From assembly GCA_023428135.1 (NCBI GenBank), contig JAEYZG010000058.1, positions 18,071 through 82,070 of the forward strand: 64,000 nt of DNA, read 5' to 3'. The stretch comes from Bacteroidota bacterium. Lineage in GTDB: Bacteria; Bacteroidota; Bacteroidia; Cytophagales; Cytophagaceae. Position 1 is the stretch's first letter; the number at the start of each line of letters is the position of its first letter. Shown piece by piece: positions 25,261-34,716 of the stretch. The notes beneath the pieces were generated by a model. The model ran no database searches and was not told where the DNA came from. It saw only the letters and a program-made list of their open reading frames with translations. The position numbers were made by a program, and so were the translations under genes.

Positions 25261-26814
25261 CTAATCCATTCCGGAAGGAACAACCATAATCACAGTCTCC
25301 TTTTCAACTTTTACCATACCTGGAGCAGCGCCTTTGATTTTCCTCACAAATTTTTTCTGGGTATACATAACAGGACAAAGGGAATCCGTTTTTCTCTTTG
25401 AATAAAATGCAGCAAGGGAGGCTGCACGTTCGATAACAGGGATAGGATAGTTCTGCCCAGGTCTCTGCTGAATAATAACATGTGATCCGGCTACATCCTT
25501 TGCGTGGAGCCAGAGATCATCCTTTTTACCAGTTTTAAATGTCAATTCTTCATTAGCCTTCGCTGATTTTCCAACCAGAATTTTATACCCCAAATAATCA
25601 TAGGCTTTATAAGGGCCTTCCTGAAGCACTCGTTCTGTTTCTTTAGTTTTAAAATATTTACTCTGATAAGTTTTTAACTCTCTGGGATCTTCAATTTTGC
25701 TAACAGTTTCTTTATCCGTATCCAGTTGTTGAATAAGATCTATTCTTTGCAGAATCAGATTTTCGAGTACCTCTATTTCCTTAAATCTGGATTTTGATTT
25801 TTTATACAAAACTTCCGCATTTTTCTGTGGAGACAGCTTAGAATTAAGTTTAATTTCTCTTTCCTCATTTCTGTAAAAATCAAATAAGATAACACTTTCA
25901 GCCCCTTGTTGAATGGCATGCAAATTAGCCATGATCACGTCAGCTGTCTGATCCATAGGAATGCGTTCCTGGATTTCCTTAAGTCTTTTCTGCGAATCAG
26001 ACACTACTGCTTTGGAATGCTTCAACCTTCGTTCCATATCCCTATAGAGCTCCTCCTTGATAGTATGAATGTGAAGGTCCTTAATGTATTGCCGATAAAA
26101 TGAATTTATTGCCTTTATCGGATTATCATATTTCTCAAGGTAACTATCCTCAGGCAATACGCTAATTGCAGGCTTACCTTTTTCATCGCTTATAATATAA
26201 AAATCAGAGTTTTCGAAATGTGAAAGCAAAGAATTAAGGTTATTCCATTTGGCTTCAAGCGGCATTCTTCCATAACCCTTTTTCTCTAACCAAGCGACCG
26301 CTTCCTTTCCCAAAGTTGGAAGGAAAGCAATAAGATTTCCATTTGCTTCAGTAAATTTTGATAGGGAAAGGTCCAGCGTTCTGTTCAGTTTTTGCAGAGA
26401 TAAATCTAAATCCAGTTTCAGGTTATTTTTAAAAATTTTCACAACCTTTTCAAGGTCAAACAAGACTATATTAGCCCTATTTCCGAACAACTTGAGAACA
26501 AGAGACTTGCCAGATTCCAAAGAAAACACAATACATCTTTCATTCAATGCAGTTTTAACTTCAATTACTTTCAGACCTAATATTTCCTGAAAAAGAGTGA
26601 CCGAATTCTGTCTAGCCCTCTTAAAGTCATCCGGGAAAAACAAACATGAAAAAGTATTTTGAAAATGAGCCTGAATAAAAAACTCTTTTTCACCTTTCTG
26701 AAAGACTAAAATTAGCTCTTCTTTCTGCTGACTAAAACAATCTGCCACTTCGAACCCTTTCAAAAACTGAAGCGCTGATGCCAATTTGGATATAAAAAAG
26801 TAGTTATTATGCAC
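25261..26814 (-). CDS. NFACT family protein (RqcH/FbpA-like)
   Basis: 517 residues. An NFACT-N domain (about 1-190), a helical coiled-coil middle (about 250-390) and a C-terminal NFACT-R domain (about 405-515) with DDLWLHAKDVAGSHVII. RqcH binds obstructed 50S subunits and directs alanine tailing of stalled chains; the same family was described as fibronectin-binding proteins. The Asp-Arg motif needed for tailing in Bacillus RqcH reads Asn-Glu-Arg (N91-R93), so Asp is replaced by Glu. Function as a quality-control factor is therefore likely but not certain. No signal peptide is present. Confidence 0.88.
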   Translation of the reverse strand: MHNNYFFISKLASALQFLKGFEVADCFSQQKEELILVFQKGEKEFFIQAHFQNTFSCLFFPDDFKRARQNSVTLFQEILGLKVIEVKTALNERCIVFSLESGKSLVLKLFGNRANIVLFDLEKVVKIFKNNLKLDLDLSLQKLNRTLDLSLSKFTEANGNLIAFLPTLGKEAVAWLEKKGYGRMPLEAKWNNLNSLLSHFENSDFYIISDEKGKPAISVLPEDSYLEKYDNPIKAINSFYRQYIKDLHIHTIKEELYRDMERRLKHSKAVVSDSQKRLKEIQERIPMDQTADVIMANLHAIQQGAESVILFDFYRNEEREIKLNSKLSPQKNAEVLYKKSKSRFKEIEVLENLILQRIDLIQQLDTDKETVSKIEDPRELKTYQSKYFKTKETERVLQEGPYKAYDYLGYKILVGKSAKANEELTFKTGKKDDLWLHAKDVAGSHVIIQQRPGQNYPIPVIERAASLAAFYSKRKTDSLCPVMYTQKKFVRKIKGAAPGMVKVEKETVIMVVPSGMD

Positions 26815-26869
26815 TTTAATGATTTAGATAGTAGTAAAAATAAAAAGATTCCGGATTAACCGGAACCTT

Positions 26870-27307
26870 TTATTGATTATCATATTTTCTCAGCAAATAA
26901 TCTGCAGAATAAACACCTGATCCGTAAAACAGGAAGAATACGAGTAATAGCAATACAAGTATTGAGATCAACAATTCCGAATGTATTGAAATTACGTAAT
27001 TTCTTGCATTAAATATTATAGCTCCTATCAATATAGGCAACTGGAATAGTATAGCCACTCTGGTAATGGTACCCATAGCTATCAGCACTCCGCCCGTAAG
27101 GTGCATTAATGCGATATAATGGGCAATTACTACAGCTCCGAATTCCATTTTACTTGTAGAGATAATGTTCTGTAAAGCAGTGGTGTCTGAAATAAATAAA
27201 ATTCCTTTCACCATCAGATATATCCCTAAAAGCACTCTTAGTCCCGCTACTATCAATGAATCTCGATGTACTTCTTTCCAGGAGTAAGCTTTTTGTATTA
27301 AATCCAT
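26870..27307 (-). CDS. DoxX family membrane protein
   Basis: A 145-residue inner-membrane protein with four hydrophobic helices (about 20-40, 60-85, 88-108, 115-138). GLRVLLGIYLMVKGILFI, HYIALMHLTGGVLIAMGTITRVAILFQ and ILVLLLLVFFLFYGSG fit the DoxX/SURF4 fold. Members have been linked to quinone oxidoreduction and oxidative-stress complexes, but the role here is open. A very good Shine-Dalgarno sequence precedes the start. It is divergent from the MFS gene at 27399. Confidence 0.85.
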   Translation of the reverse strand: MDLIQKAYSWKEVHRDSLIVAGLRVLLGIYLMVKGILFISDTTALQNIISTSKMEFGAVVIAHYIALMHLTGGVLIAMGTITRVAILFQLPILIGAIIFNARNYVISIHSELLISILVLLLLVFFLFYGSGVYSADYLLRKYDNQ

Positions 27308-27311
27308 ATGG

Positions 27312-27321
27312 TCCTCCTTTT
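27312..27321 (-). promoter_or_regulatory. Strong Shine-Dalgarno site of the DoxX gene
   Basis: On the minus strand AAAAGGAGGA lies about four bases before the ATG. Such a near-perfect anti-16S match stands out because most starts in this window lack one, as expected in Bacteroidota. Confidence 0.7.
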
Positions 27322-27398
27322 ATATTATGAACAATACAGCTTAAATCTAAGTTTTTCACAATGAAATTTAACACTATTTTTTTACCCGTTACGTATAT

Positions 27399-28676
27399 AT
27401 GGAAATGATTTACTTCAGGTTATTCTATTCAAATAAGAAACTTCTCTTCGTTGCTATACTCCTCACATTCTTTGCAGGCTTCGGAAAGACTTTTCTTTTT
27501 TCTCTATACATACCTGATATAATCCAGGAGTTTCAGCTGAGCACGACTGGCTTTGCACTTATTTATTCCGTAGCAACCATTACCAGCGGGATTTTGGTTT
27601 TCTATCTTGGTAAACTTATAGATCAGACTAAAATATTTACCTATACACTATGGGTAGCGATCGGGCTTGTCGTGTCCTCTTGTTTACTATCTTTTTCACA
27701 TAATCTTGTGATCCTTTTTATAGCTGTATTAGGTATGCGGCTTTCTGGACAAGGACTTATGAATCATACCTCATTGACGATCATAAGTCAGAGGTTTAAA
27801 AGATGCAGAGGAAAAGCCTTAAGTCTGGCAATTATTGGCACCCCTTTAGGAGAAGCTATTCTCCCCTTAGTTGTAGCCTGGGGCGTTCATCACTATGGAT
27901 GGAGACCAGCAATATTTTATAGTTCAATGGTTCTGGCACTTGTTCTTATTCCAGCTATTTTTCTTTTAAAACAAAAAAATAAGGTATTTGAAAAATTCCC
28001 CGGCACTAAACCTAAAGTAAAAGTACAGCACACCAATAAAAAATGGACAATTAAAAAACTGTTCAAAGATCAAAGATTTTATATTGTTGCATTTCCGGTC
28101 TTTCTATTAGCATTTCTGGTTACAACACTGATGTTTTTCCTTGTTCCGATAGCGCAAAGTAAAAACTGTTCGCCAGAACTTATTGCCTTTGCATTTCCAT
28201 TCTTTGCTTCGGGTAATTTTATCTCTACTTTTTTTACAGGTAATCTTCTGGATAAAATAAGCGGCACCAAAATATTTCCATATTTTTTATGGCCGTTTGC
28301 AATGTCTATTATTACTTTATTATATATCAATCATCCTTATGCAATATTCGCAGCAATGTTCCTTGCCGGAGTTTCAGTAGGATCAGGAATAACGCTTGAA
28401 TCATGCATGATTGCAGAAATATATGGATTAAAATCCCTTGCTAATCTTAAATCAGTATTTACTTCAGTCAATATATTAAGTACAGCTGTAGGCCCTTTAA
28501 TTACAGGGATTTTATTAGATGCAGGCGTTACATTCCATTTAATTTTTTCTGTATTAGTATTATTGATTGGCCTGGCTTCTCTTCTCAGCTTCAAACTTCA
28601 GGATGAGAAGATTCAATTGTCTTTCAGCAAATTCACTCCAATCAAAACGGTAAAAAAACTATTGATCCATAAATAA
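27399..28676 (+). CDS. MFS transporter, monocarboxylate/oxalate-formate antiporter-like
   Basis: A 425-residue carrier with about twelve transmembrane helices and a basic cytoplasmic loop in the middle (about residues 195-220). The first half has FGKTFLFSLYIPDIIQEFQLSTTGFALIYSVATITSGI and YLGKLIDQ, and GQGLMNHTSLTIISQRFKRCRGKALSLAIIG is characteristic of the OFA/MCT-like group. The transported compound is unknown. An in-frame ATG two codons later is an equally possible start. It is monocistronic, divergent from the DoxX gene. Confidence 0.85.
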   Translation: MEMIYFRLFYSNKKLLFVAILLTFFAGFGKTFLFSLYIPDIIQEFQLSTTGFALIYSVATITSGILVFYLGKLIDQTKIFTYTLWVAIGLVVSSCLLSFSHNLVILFIAVLGMRLSGQGLMNHTSLTIISQRFKRCRGKALSLAIIGTPLGEAILPLVVAWGVHHYGWRPAIFYSSMVLALVLIPAIFLLKQKNKVFEKFPGTKPKVKVQHTNKKWTIKKLFKDQRFYIVAFPVFLLAFLVTTLMFFLVPIAQSKNCSPELIAFAFPFFASGNFISTFFTGNLLDKISGTKIFPYFLWPFAMSIITLLYINHPYAIFAAMFLAGVSVGSGITLESCMIAEIYGLKSLANLKSVFTSVNILSTAVGPLITGILLDAGVTFHLIFSVLVLLIGLASLLSFKLQDEKIQLSFSKFTPIKTVKKLLIHK

Positions 28677-28853
28677 AACCCTACTTAAACTACTCATTTT
28701 AAACAGTAGTACTAAAACCTTCTTACAAAAAAAAAAGTCAATTAATCTTATAACTAATTTAAAATAGTTCACCTGTTTTCTTTCCTCATGAGAGTTACTT
28801 AAATATTTCTAACCTTCACCAAGAGCCTGCCCAATAAAGCTGTCTCTTTTTGT

Positions 28854-29756
28854 TTAGAAAAAGATACTTTGCGCCAGTCTGAAAGTATTGCAGTGCGCCT
28901 CAATAATGTCTTTGAGGTTTTCAGAATAGCCTCCCCCCATGCTTATGGTCAGAGGAATATTATTTCGTTTGCAAAGATCAAGCACCATAAAATCTCTTTG
29001 CTTACAACCTTCTCTGGAGAGCCCTAATTTCCCCAGTTTATCAGAGGATAGGACATCCACACCTGATTGATAAAATATGAAGTCGGGTTGAACTTTTTCC
29101 AACAGGGAATTTAATGTAGTATCCAATATCTTCAGATATTCTTTATCTCCTGTCTTATCTGGCAAAGGAATATCAAGGTCCGATTTTTCCTTTTTAGCAG
29201 GAAAATTATTAGCACCATGCATACTAAAGGTAAAAACCTCCTTTTTATTTCTGAAAATTTCAGCAGTCCCATCCCCCTGGTGCACATCAAGATCTATAAT
29301 CAATACTTTTTTTGCAAGCTTTTGAGATATCAAAATATTAGCACTAATGGCATTATCATTCAACAGACAAAAACCTTCTCCTTTATCGGTATAAGCATGG
29401 TGTGTCCCCCCGGCAACATTCATTGCAATACCGTATTTTCTCGCAAACAAAGATGCTTCATATGTCCCTCCCATAATGAGCACCTCCCTGTCAATAAGTT
29501 CCTTACTCAATGGGAATCCAGTCCTTCTTATTTCTGAGGGAGACAATTCAAGATATTTGAGTTTATGCCAATACTCCACAGTATGAGTTATAAGAATATT
29601 TTCTTCACTTAAAAAAGCTGGCTTGAATAAATTTTCGGAACTTATTGTTCCTTCATAAAGCAATTGTTCAGGGATTAAATCATATTTAATCATAGGGAAC
29701 CTATGCCCATGAGGAAGAGGGTGATTAAATTCTTTTGACCAGGCAATTTTCAGCAA
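28854..29756 (-). CDS. Histone deacetylase-like (AcuC/acetylpolyamine amidohydrolase) hydrolase
   Basis: The 300-residue product has the arginase/deacetylase fold signatures: GGTHHAY with the catalytic His pair 119-120, then IDLDVHQGDGTAEIF where D157 and H159 are zinc ligands. FYQSGVDVL supplies the third ligand region and SMGGGYS the substrate-site tyrosine. Bacterial members remove acetyl groups from polyamines, small molecules or proteins such as acetyl-CoA synthetase; the substrate here is not determinable. The enzyme is cytoplasmic and monocistronic. Confidence 0.92.
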   Translation of the reverse strand: MLKIAWSKEFNHPLPHGHRFPMIKYDLIPEQLLYEGTISSENLFKPAFLSEENILITHTVEYWHKLKYLELSPSEIRRTGFPLSKELIDREVLIMGGTYEASLFARKYGIAMNVAGGTHHAYTDKGEGFCLLNDNAISANILISQKLAKKVLIIDLDVHQGDGTAEIFRNKKEVFTFSMHGANNFPAKKEKSDLDIPLPDKTGDKEYLKILDTTLNSLLEKVQPDFIFYQSGVDVLSSDKLGKLGLSREGCKQRDFMVLDLCKRNNIPLTISMGGGYSENLKDIIEAHCNTFRLAQSIFF

Positions 29757-29900
29757 AATTGAGAGTTCTATTGGTTATAATTGTAAAGGTTGCAAATTAA
29801 AATTAATCAGCAAATTTTCCATTCGTGGACAACAATTTACAGTGAATGCTGTTATTGGTATACATTTTTAAAATGATTAGGAAACTTTAATTATACTTTT

Positions 29901-30131
29901 ATGAAAAAGTCAAGATATTTAAGACAGGTACAAGGACACATCAACAAAGCTGTTAGGAAAATCAGGATGTCCCAACGTGAGAAAAGAAATCTGATTTCCA
30001 AAGAAGAAATACTAATTGAAAAACTTACTGATAGATTAGGTAAAACACCTGAAGAAGTAAAAGGAATGATCAGTGATGGTTTGATGGAAATATTGACAAT
30101 GGTTCCTATATCCGAACCGGTAATCAAATAA
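29901..30131 (+). CDS. Small basic helical protein, unknown function
   Basis: 76 residues beginning MKKSRYLRQVQGHINKAVRK. The first half is strongly basic, and the second half contains EEILIEKLTDRLGKTPEEVKGMISDGLMEIL, which reads as two amphipathic helices. I do not recognise a family. It has its own terminator and sits alone between divergent and convergent neighbours, which supports a real gene. A nucleic-acid or ribosome-binding role is only a guess from charge. A 99-codon reading frame on the other strand over the same bases looks like a shadow. Confidence 0.65.
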   Translation: MKKSRYLRQVQGHINKAVRKIRMSQREKRNLISKEEILIEKLTDRLGKTPEEVKGMISDGLMEILTMVPISEPVIK

Positions 30132-30156
30132 ATAAAAAAAAATAGACATAAAGTAA

Positions 30157-30197
30157 AAGTGCTGAAGGCGATATAGATTCCCTTCAGCACTTTTTAT
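30157..30197. terminator. Bidirectional terminator between the small protein gene and mltG
   Basis: AAAAGTGCTGAAGG / CCTTCAGCACTTTTT stem, 11 or more paired bases, with A and T runs on opposite sides. It serves the plus-strand small gene and the convergent mltG; the mltG stop lies inside its right end. Confidence 0.88.
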
Positions 30198-31255
30198 TTT
30201 ATTTTCAAGCTATCAAGTTTTTTCTGATACAAAATTGCATTTTTCTTATGTTCTTCAAATGTCTCAGCAAATACATGACACCCGGACATATCATCTTTAG
30301 CACAAAAATAGATGAATCGATGAGGCACAAAGTTAAGCACAGAATCTATAACAAATAATGGAATTGTGCTTATCGGCCCGGGAGGTAATCCTTTGTTTCT
30401 ATAAGTATTATATTTCGATTTTACCTGCTTGTGCTTGTTAAAGACTCTTCGTATGTTAAATCTATTATGTGCAAATACAACAGTAGGATCAGATTCCAGT
30501 CTCATATTATTATTCAATCTGTTAATGTAGAGACCAGCAATCATGGGCATTTCTTCTTTTAGTTTTGATTCAGAATATACAATAGAAGATAAGATCACAA
30601 CTTCTTCAGGTAGTAATCCTGCAGCCTCCGCTTTCTCTGCCCTCCAGTTGTTCCAGAACTGCTCATACCTGCTGTAAGCAAAGTCAATCAATTGATAGCT
30701 GTTGCATGTTTTATAGACCTTTAATTCTCCAGGTAAAAATACACTGTAAAATGCTTCATTATCCAGTCCTGAAAGCTCTTTTAAATACAATGAATTTTTC
30801 AGAGCAGCTTTTAAAGAATCAGTTTCTACTCCTATTTCCTTAGACAAAAGATTGATTAATTTCTTGCGACTTCTTATTACCGGAATATTAATTGTCATCG
30901 CTTCTTTTGCAGGTTTTCCTTTCAGATAAAAAAGGATCTGAAGGTTATTCCAGTCCTTTTTGAATTCATAAAGGCCTTCATCAGCATTTACATCAAAGAG
31001 AGTTGCTGCAAGCTTAAATGTCAAGGATGACTTTAATACATTTTCTTCATTAAGTAAATCTGCCAGGTAATGTGAAGACGCCCGCCCTGGAAGATAGTAA
31101 TAGAATTTTTCAGAACGGGATTTGAAATTTGGGAAAAGGAAAATATAATACAAAGCCAGAATTGCTAAAGCCAGAACTCCCCAGGCATACCATTTAATTG
31201 TCATGCCCGGGGATTCTGTCTTGTAGGTTCTTTTTATCTTTTTCTTCTTTGCCAT
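30194..31255 (-). CDS. mltG: Endolytic murein transglycosylase MltG
   Basis: A 353-residue single-pass inner-membrane enzyme that cuts nascent peptidoglycan strands and so terminates their growth. A basic N-terminus is followed by one membrane helix (about 21-42). The periplasmic YceG domain has ILSSIVYSES with the likely catalytic Glu at 229, then MIAGLYINRLNNNMRLESDPTV, and later GLPPGPIST. All are MltG hallmarks. It starts 17 bp after the GH63-like gene, so the two are probably one transcript. Confidence 0.93.
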   Translation of the reverse strand: MAKKKKIKRTYKTESPGMTIKWYAWGVLALAILALYYIFLFPNFKSRSEKFYYYLPGRASSHYLADLLNEENVLKSSLTFKLAATLFDVNADEGLYEFKKDWNNLQILFYLKGKPAKEAMTINIPVIRSRKKLINLLSKEIGVETDSLKAALKNSLYLKELSGLDNEAFYSVFLPGELKVYKTCNSYQLIDFAYSRYEQFWNNWRAEKAEAAGLLPEEVVILSSIVYSESKLKEEMPMIAGLYINRLNNNMRLESDPTVVFAHNRFNIRRVFNKHKQVKSKYNTYRNKGLPPGPISTIPLFVIDSVLNFVPHRFIYFCAKDDMSGCHVFAETFEEHKKNAILYQKKLDSLKIK

Positions 31256-31272
31256 TAATCATTAAACAGCAA

Positions 31273-33942
31273 TCAGGTATTTTTTGCAGATGCAGTTTTC
31301 GAGCTGCCTTTTGCAGTTTTTTTCTCTTTAAATCTGGTGTTTAACAATGCCGCAACCAAACCTGTCCATCCCGTCTGGTGAGAAGCTCCAATCCCTCTTC
31401 CATTATCGCCGTGGAAATACTCGTAGAACAGAATATGATCTTTGAAATGAGGATCCTTACTAAATTTCTCATCTGAACCATAGACGGGACGATTACCATT
31501 TTCATCCTTTTCAAATATCTTCACAAGACGACGACTTATCTCTTCCGCAACTTCCTTGAGGTTCATCATTACTCCGGAACCGGTAGGACATTCAACCTGC
31601 ACTTCATCTCCATAGTAATTGTAAAATTTCATCAGCGATTCAATGATAAGATAGTTTACAGGAAACCATATTGGACCTCTCCAGTTAGAATTCCCTCCAA
31701 ACATTCCGCTTTCCGACTCTCCAGGGTTATAGGTAACGCTGTAAACGTGATCCTTGGTAGGGAATTCGTATGGATTGTCTTTATGAAACTTTGAAAGCGC
31801 TCTGATACCATAATCACTGAGAAATTCATTAGGATCTAGCATTCTCTTCAAAATGGCCTTCAATTTATTTTGCCTTATAAGTGAAAATCTTCTTCTAACC
31901 CCTTCATGCTCTATCTCTCTTCTGGACACCAGCTTTGCAAGTTCTGGTCTATAATTTAGGAACCACTCAAGTCTTCTGCTGAAATGCGGGAACTTTTCAA
32001 TTATTTCAGGCTCCAGCGTTTCAACCGCAAATATCGGAATCAAGCCAACCATGGACCTAATCTTCATAGGAATGAACTGTCCGTTATGAAGATTTAACAC
32101 ATCATAGAAAAACTCATCCCCTTCATCCCAAAGACTGTATTTAGAACCATTCAGATTTACAATAGCACCTGTAATGTATAGGAAATGCTCAAGAAACTTT
32201 GAAGCTGTGTCTTCATAAGAAGAGTTATTCTTACTCAGTTCAAGAGAAATCCTAAGCATATTCAGAGAATACATAGCCATCCAGCTTGTTGCATCTGCCT
32301 GCTCAATTTTACCACCTGTCGGCAATGGGCTACTTCTGTCAAAGACACCAATATTATCCAAGCCTAAGAAGCCTCCTTCAAATATGTTATGACCTTCACT
32401 GTCTTTGCGGTTTACCCACCAGGTGAAGTTGAGCATAAGTTTGTGAAATACTCTTTCAAGGTAATTAATATCACCTTTTCCGAAGAAATCTCTTTCAATT
32501 TCATAAACCCTCCAACAAGCCCAGGCATGCACAGGAGGGTTAACATCGTTGAAGCTCCATTCATATGCAGGTATTTGCCCATTCGGATGCATATACCATT
32601 CTCTTAACAAGAGAATGAGCTGACGTTTGGCAAAGTCAGGATCCACCATTGCAATAGTTATACAATGGAATGCGAGATCCCAGGCTGCATACCATGGATA
32701 TTCCCATTTATCAGGCATGGAAATAATTTCCATGTTGTTCAGGTGCATCCAGTCTTTATTCCTACCATGAAGTCTTTCCGGTGGCGGTGTAGATCCAGGA
32801 TCCCCCTTCAACCACAAGGACACATCGAAATAATAAAACTGTTTGGAGATAAGCGTTCCTGCAAACGCCTGACGCTGTATACTTTTTAAATCAGGATCAG
32901 TAATACCTTCTGCAAGTTCATCATAAAAAACATCAGCTTCTTTGATTCTTGATTTGAATATAAATTCAAAATCTTCAAATGCATCCTGAACAGGCTGATC
33001 ACTAAGTCTTAGTCGGATTTCTTTAGATTGTCCTGGTTCTATGGTCAACGCATATCGCAATGCCGCCTTAGTGCCCGTTAACTCTGGATTTACGGTTGGT
33101 TTTCCATTTACTACATGGAAATTGATACCGTCTTTCCAATATCCTTCAGTCGGAGCGTGCCCATATACTAACTCATGATTGGTTTCATTATCACAAAATA
33201 GTAAATCAGGCTTACCTTCGTAATAAAGATTATACAATCCCCAGTCTTTATGCTCAACTAGTAGTGATTTATTTTTATCTGCAGAAATGGAAGGTCTGTA
33301 AGGGTCTTCTAAAAATGACCAGAAATTTCTGAACCAGATAGTTGGTAGCAGGTGTATTGTAGATGTTTCCGGGCCTCTATTATGAACTGTAATACGAATG
33401 CACATATCTTCCATATCTGCTTTAGCGTATTCAGTATATACATCAAAATATCTATCTTCATCAAATACACCGGTATCCATCAATTCATATTCTGGATCCA
33501 GCTTTCCTCTGACTTTATTTTCAAGTATTAAATTAGAGTATGGGAATTCAGTCTGAGGGTATTTGTATAAAAATTTCATGTAGGAATGTGTAGGCGTACT
33601 ATCGAGGTAATAATAAACCTCTTTTACATCCTCACCATGATTTCCCTGATTTCCGGTAAGACCGAAAAGTTTATCCTTTATGAAGGGGTCTTTTTCGTTC
33701 CACATTGCGACTGAAAAACAGAGAAGCTGCTTATAATCACAAATTCCTGATATACCATCCTCTCCCCACCTGTATGCTCTGTGACGTGACTGATCAAATG
33801 AAAAATATTCCCAAGCTGAACCAAAAGGACTGTAATCTTCTCTTACTGTTCCCCATTGCCTTTCGGATAAATAAGGTCCCCATTTTTTCCACCCGCGATT
33901 ACTTCTCGTAATATTTACTCTCTCTTTTTCAAAATTTGTCAT
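31273..33942 (-). CDS. GH63/MGH1-type alpha-glucosidase-like protein
   Basis: 889 residues without a signal peptide. A beta-rich N-terminal part (about 1-320) starts ERQWGTVREDYSPFGSAWEYF. An (alpha/alpha)6 catalytic barrel follows (about 330-870). In it, DKWEYPWYAAWDLAFHC contains the Asp expected as general acid in GH63, and NGQIPAYEWSFNDVNPPVHAW and FEGGFLGLDNIGVFDRS are typical of bacterial MGH1-like enzymes. Known relatives hydrolyse alpha-glucosides, glucosylglycerate or mannosylglycerate. A cytoplasmic role in alpha-glucan or compatible-solute turnover is plausible. The C-terminus is Lys/Ser/Ala rich. Confidence 0.85.
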   Translation of the reverse strand: MTNFEKERVNITRSNRGWKKWGPYLSERQWGTVREDYSPFGSAWEYFSFDQSRHRAYRWGEDGISGICDYKQLLCFSVAMWNEKDPFIKDKLFGLTGNQGNHGEDVKEVYYYLDSTPTHSYMKFLYKYPQTEFPYSNLILENKVRGKLDPEYELMDTGVFDEDRYFDVYTEYAKADMEDMCIRITVHNRGPETSTIHLLPTIWFRNFWSFLEDPYRPSISADKNKSLLVEHKDWGLYNLYYEGKPDLLFCDNETNHELVYGHAPTEGYWKDGINFHVVNGKPTVNPELTGTKAALRYALTIEPGQSKEIRLRLSDQPVQDAFEDFEFIFKSRIKEADVFYDELAEGITDPDLKSIQRQAFAGTLISKQFYYFDVSLWLKGDPGSTPPPERLHGRNKDWMHLNNMEIISMPDKWEYPWYAAWDLAFHCITIAMVDPDFAKRQLILLLREWYMHPNGQIPAYEWSFNDVNPPVHAWACWRVYEIERDFFGKGDINYLERVFHKLMLNFTWWVNRKDSEGHNIFEGGFLGLDNIGVFDRSSPLPTGGKIEQADATSWMAMYSLNMLRISLELSKNNSSYEDTASKFLEHFLYITGAIVNLNGSKYSLWDEGDEFFYDVLNLHNGQFIPMKIRSMVGLIPIFAVETLEPEIIEKFPHFSRRLEWFLNYRPELAKLVSRREIEHEGVRRRFSLIRQNKLKAILKRMLDPNEFLSDYGIRALSKFHKDNPYEFPTKDHVYSVTYNPGESESGMFGGNSNWRGPIWFPVNYLIIESLMKFYNYYGDEVQVECPTGSGVMMNLKEVAEEISRRLVKIFEKDENGNRPVYGSDEKFSKDPHFKDHILFYEYFHGDNGRGIGASHQTGWTGLVAALLNTRFKEKKTAKGSSKTASAKNT

Positions 33943-34069
33943 CCCTCAAAACATTTTTCTTTAAATATAAAAAAAGATTTTAATACTCCTGTAACGATTA
34001 TACAAGGAGGACAGATGATAAATTGTAAGAAAATAATAAATAAAGCTGGCTACTATTTGCCTCGTTCTT

Positions 34070-34564
34070 CTATTGCAGGTAAACTATAGGGATATTGATC
34101 AATTTACCGTTTTTGATCTTAATCTTTTTGGAAGGATTATTTTTACAAGTCAATTCCATTTCAAATTCACCGGAAAGTACTTTTTTATTCTCATCAAGTA
34201 CTTTAATTTTTAATACACCTGAAAGAGGTTTGTACAGATTTAAGTTTGCAGGATCGGTATAATGAATGACAACTTGCCTTAATGTGTTTGCTCCTAGTTT
34301 TATTTCCGCTACTTCTGGCTTTATAAGAAAAAATTTACTGAATCTATCATTGCTCAATGATAATTGACGGTAACCACCTGTCACTGTTCTCATATAAGCA
34401 TTAATATTCTTAATTACCATTGGTTTATCATCAACAGTACAAACAAATAATGCCGAAGTATCTGCTGCGGTTAATTTTTCCCCAGTTATTACTTCTGAAT
34501 TTCTGAATGAAAAAAGAAAAGGTAGAACTACCAATACGATCAATCTAACAGAAAATTTGTGCAT
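34070..34564 (-). CDS. Small exported protein of unknown function
   Basis: 164 residues with a signal peptide (about residues 1-22, LIVLVVLPFLFSFRNSE). The mature region alternates short beta strands (SALFVCTVDDKPMVIKNINAY, FFLIKPEVAEIKLGA, GVLKIKVLDENKKVLSGEFEMELTC), suggesting a beta-sandwich. There are two cysteines. I do not recognise the family. It stands between the GH63-like gene and the propeller/barrel gene in the same orientation, separated from both by more than 100 bp. Confidence 0.7.
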   Translation of the reverse strand: MHKFSVRLIVLVVLPFLFSFRNSEVITGEKLTAADTSALFVCTVDDKPMVIKNINAYMRTVTGGYRQLSLSNDRFSKFFLIKPEVAEIKLGANTLRQVVIHYTDPANLNLYKPLSGVLKIKVLDENKKVLSGEFEMELTCKNNPSKKIKIKNGKLINIPIVYLQ

Positions 34565-34716
34565 GTGGCAAAAAACGATTTTAATTGAAAGAATTAATTG
34601 TTTGTATAATTACTATTTTTTATTAAAAAAGTCACACAAAAATAGTAAAAAATCGATAAAAACTTTAACAATTGGATCCCACAAATCAAAAAAAACTTAA
34701 AAATCAATAACTTAAA

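Noticed and set aside
29891..30190. A 99-codon minus-strand frame opposite the small basic protein
   Set aside because: It overlaps the bidirectional terminator, has hydrophobic low-complexity content, and the plus-strand frame has the better start and its own terminator.
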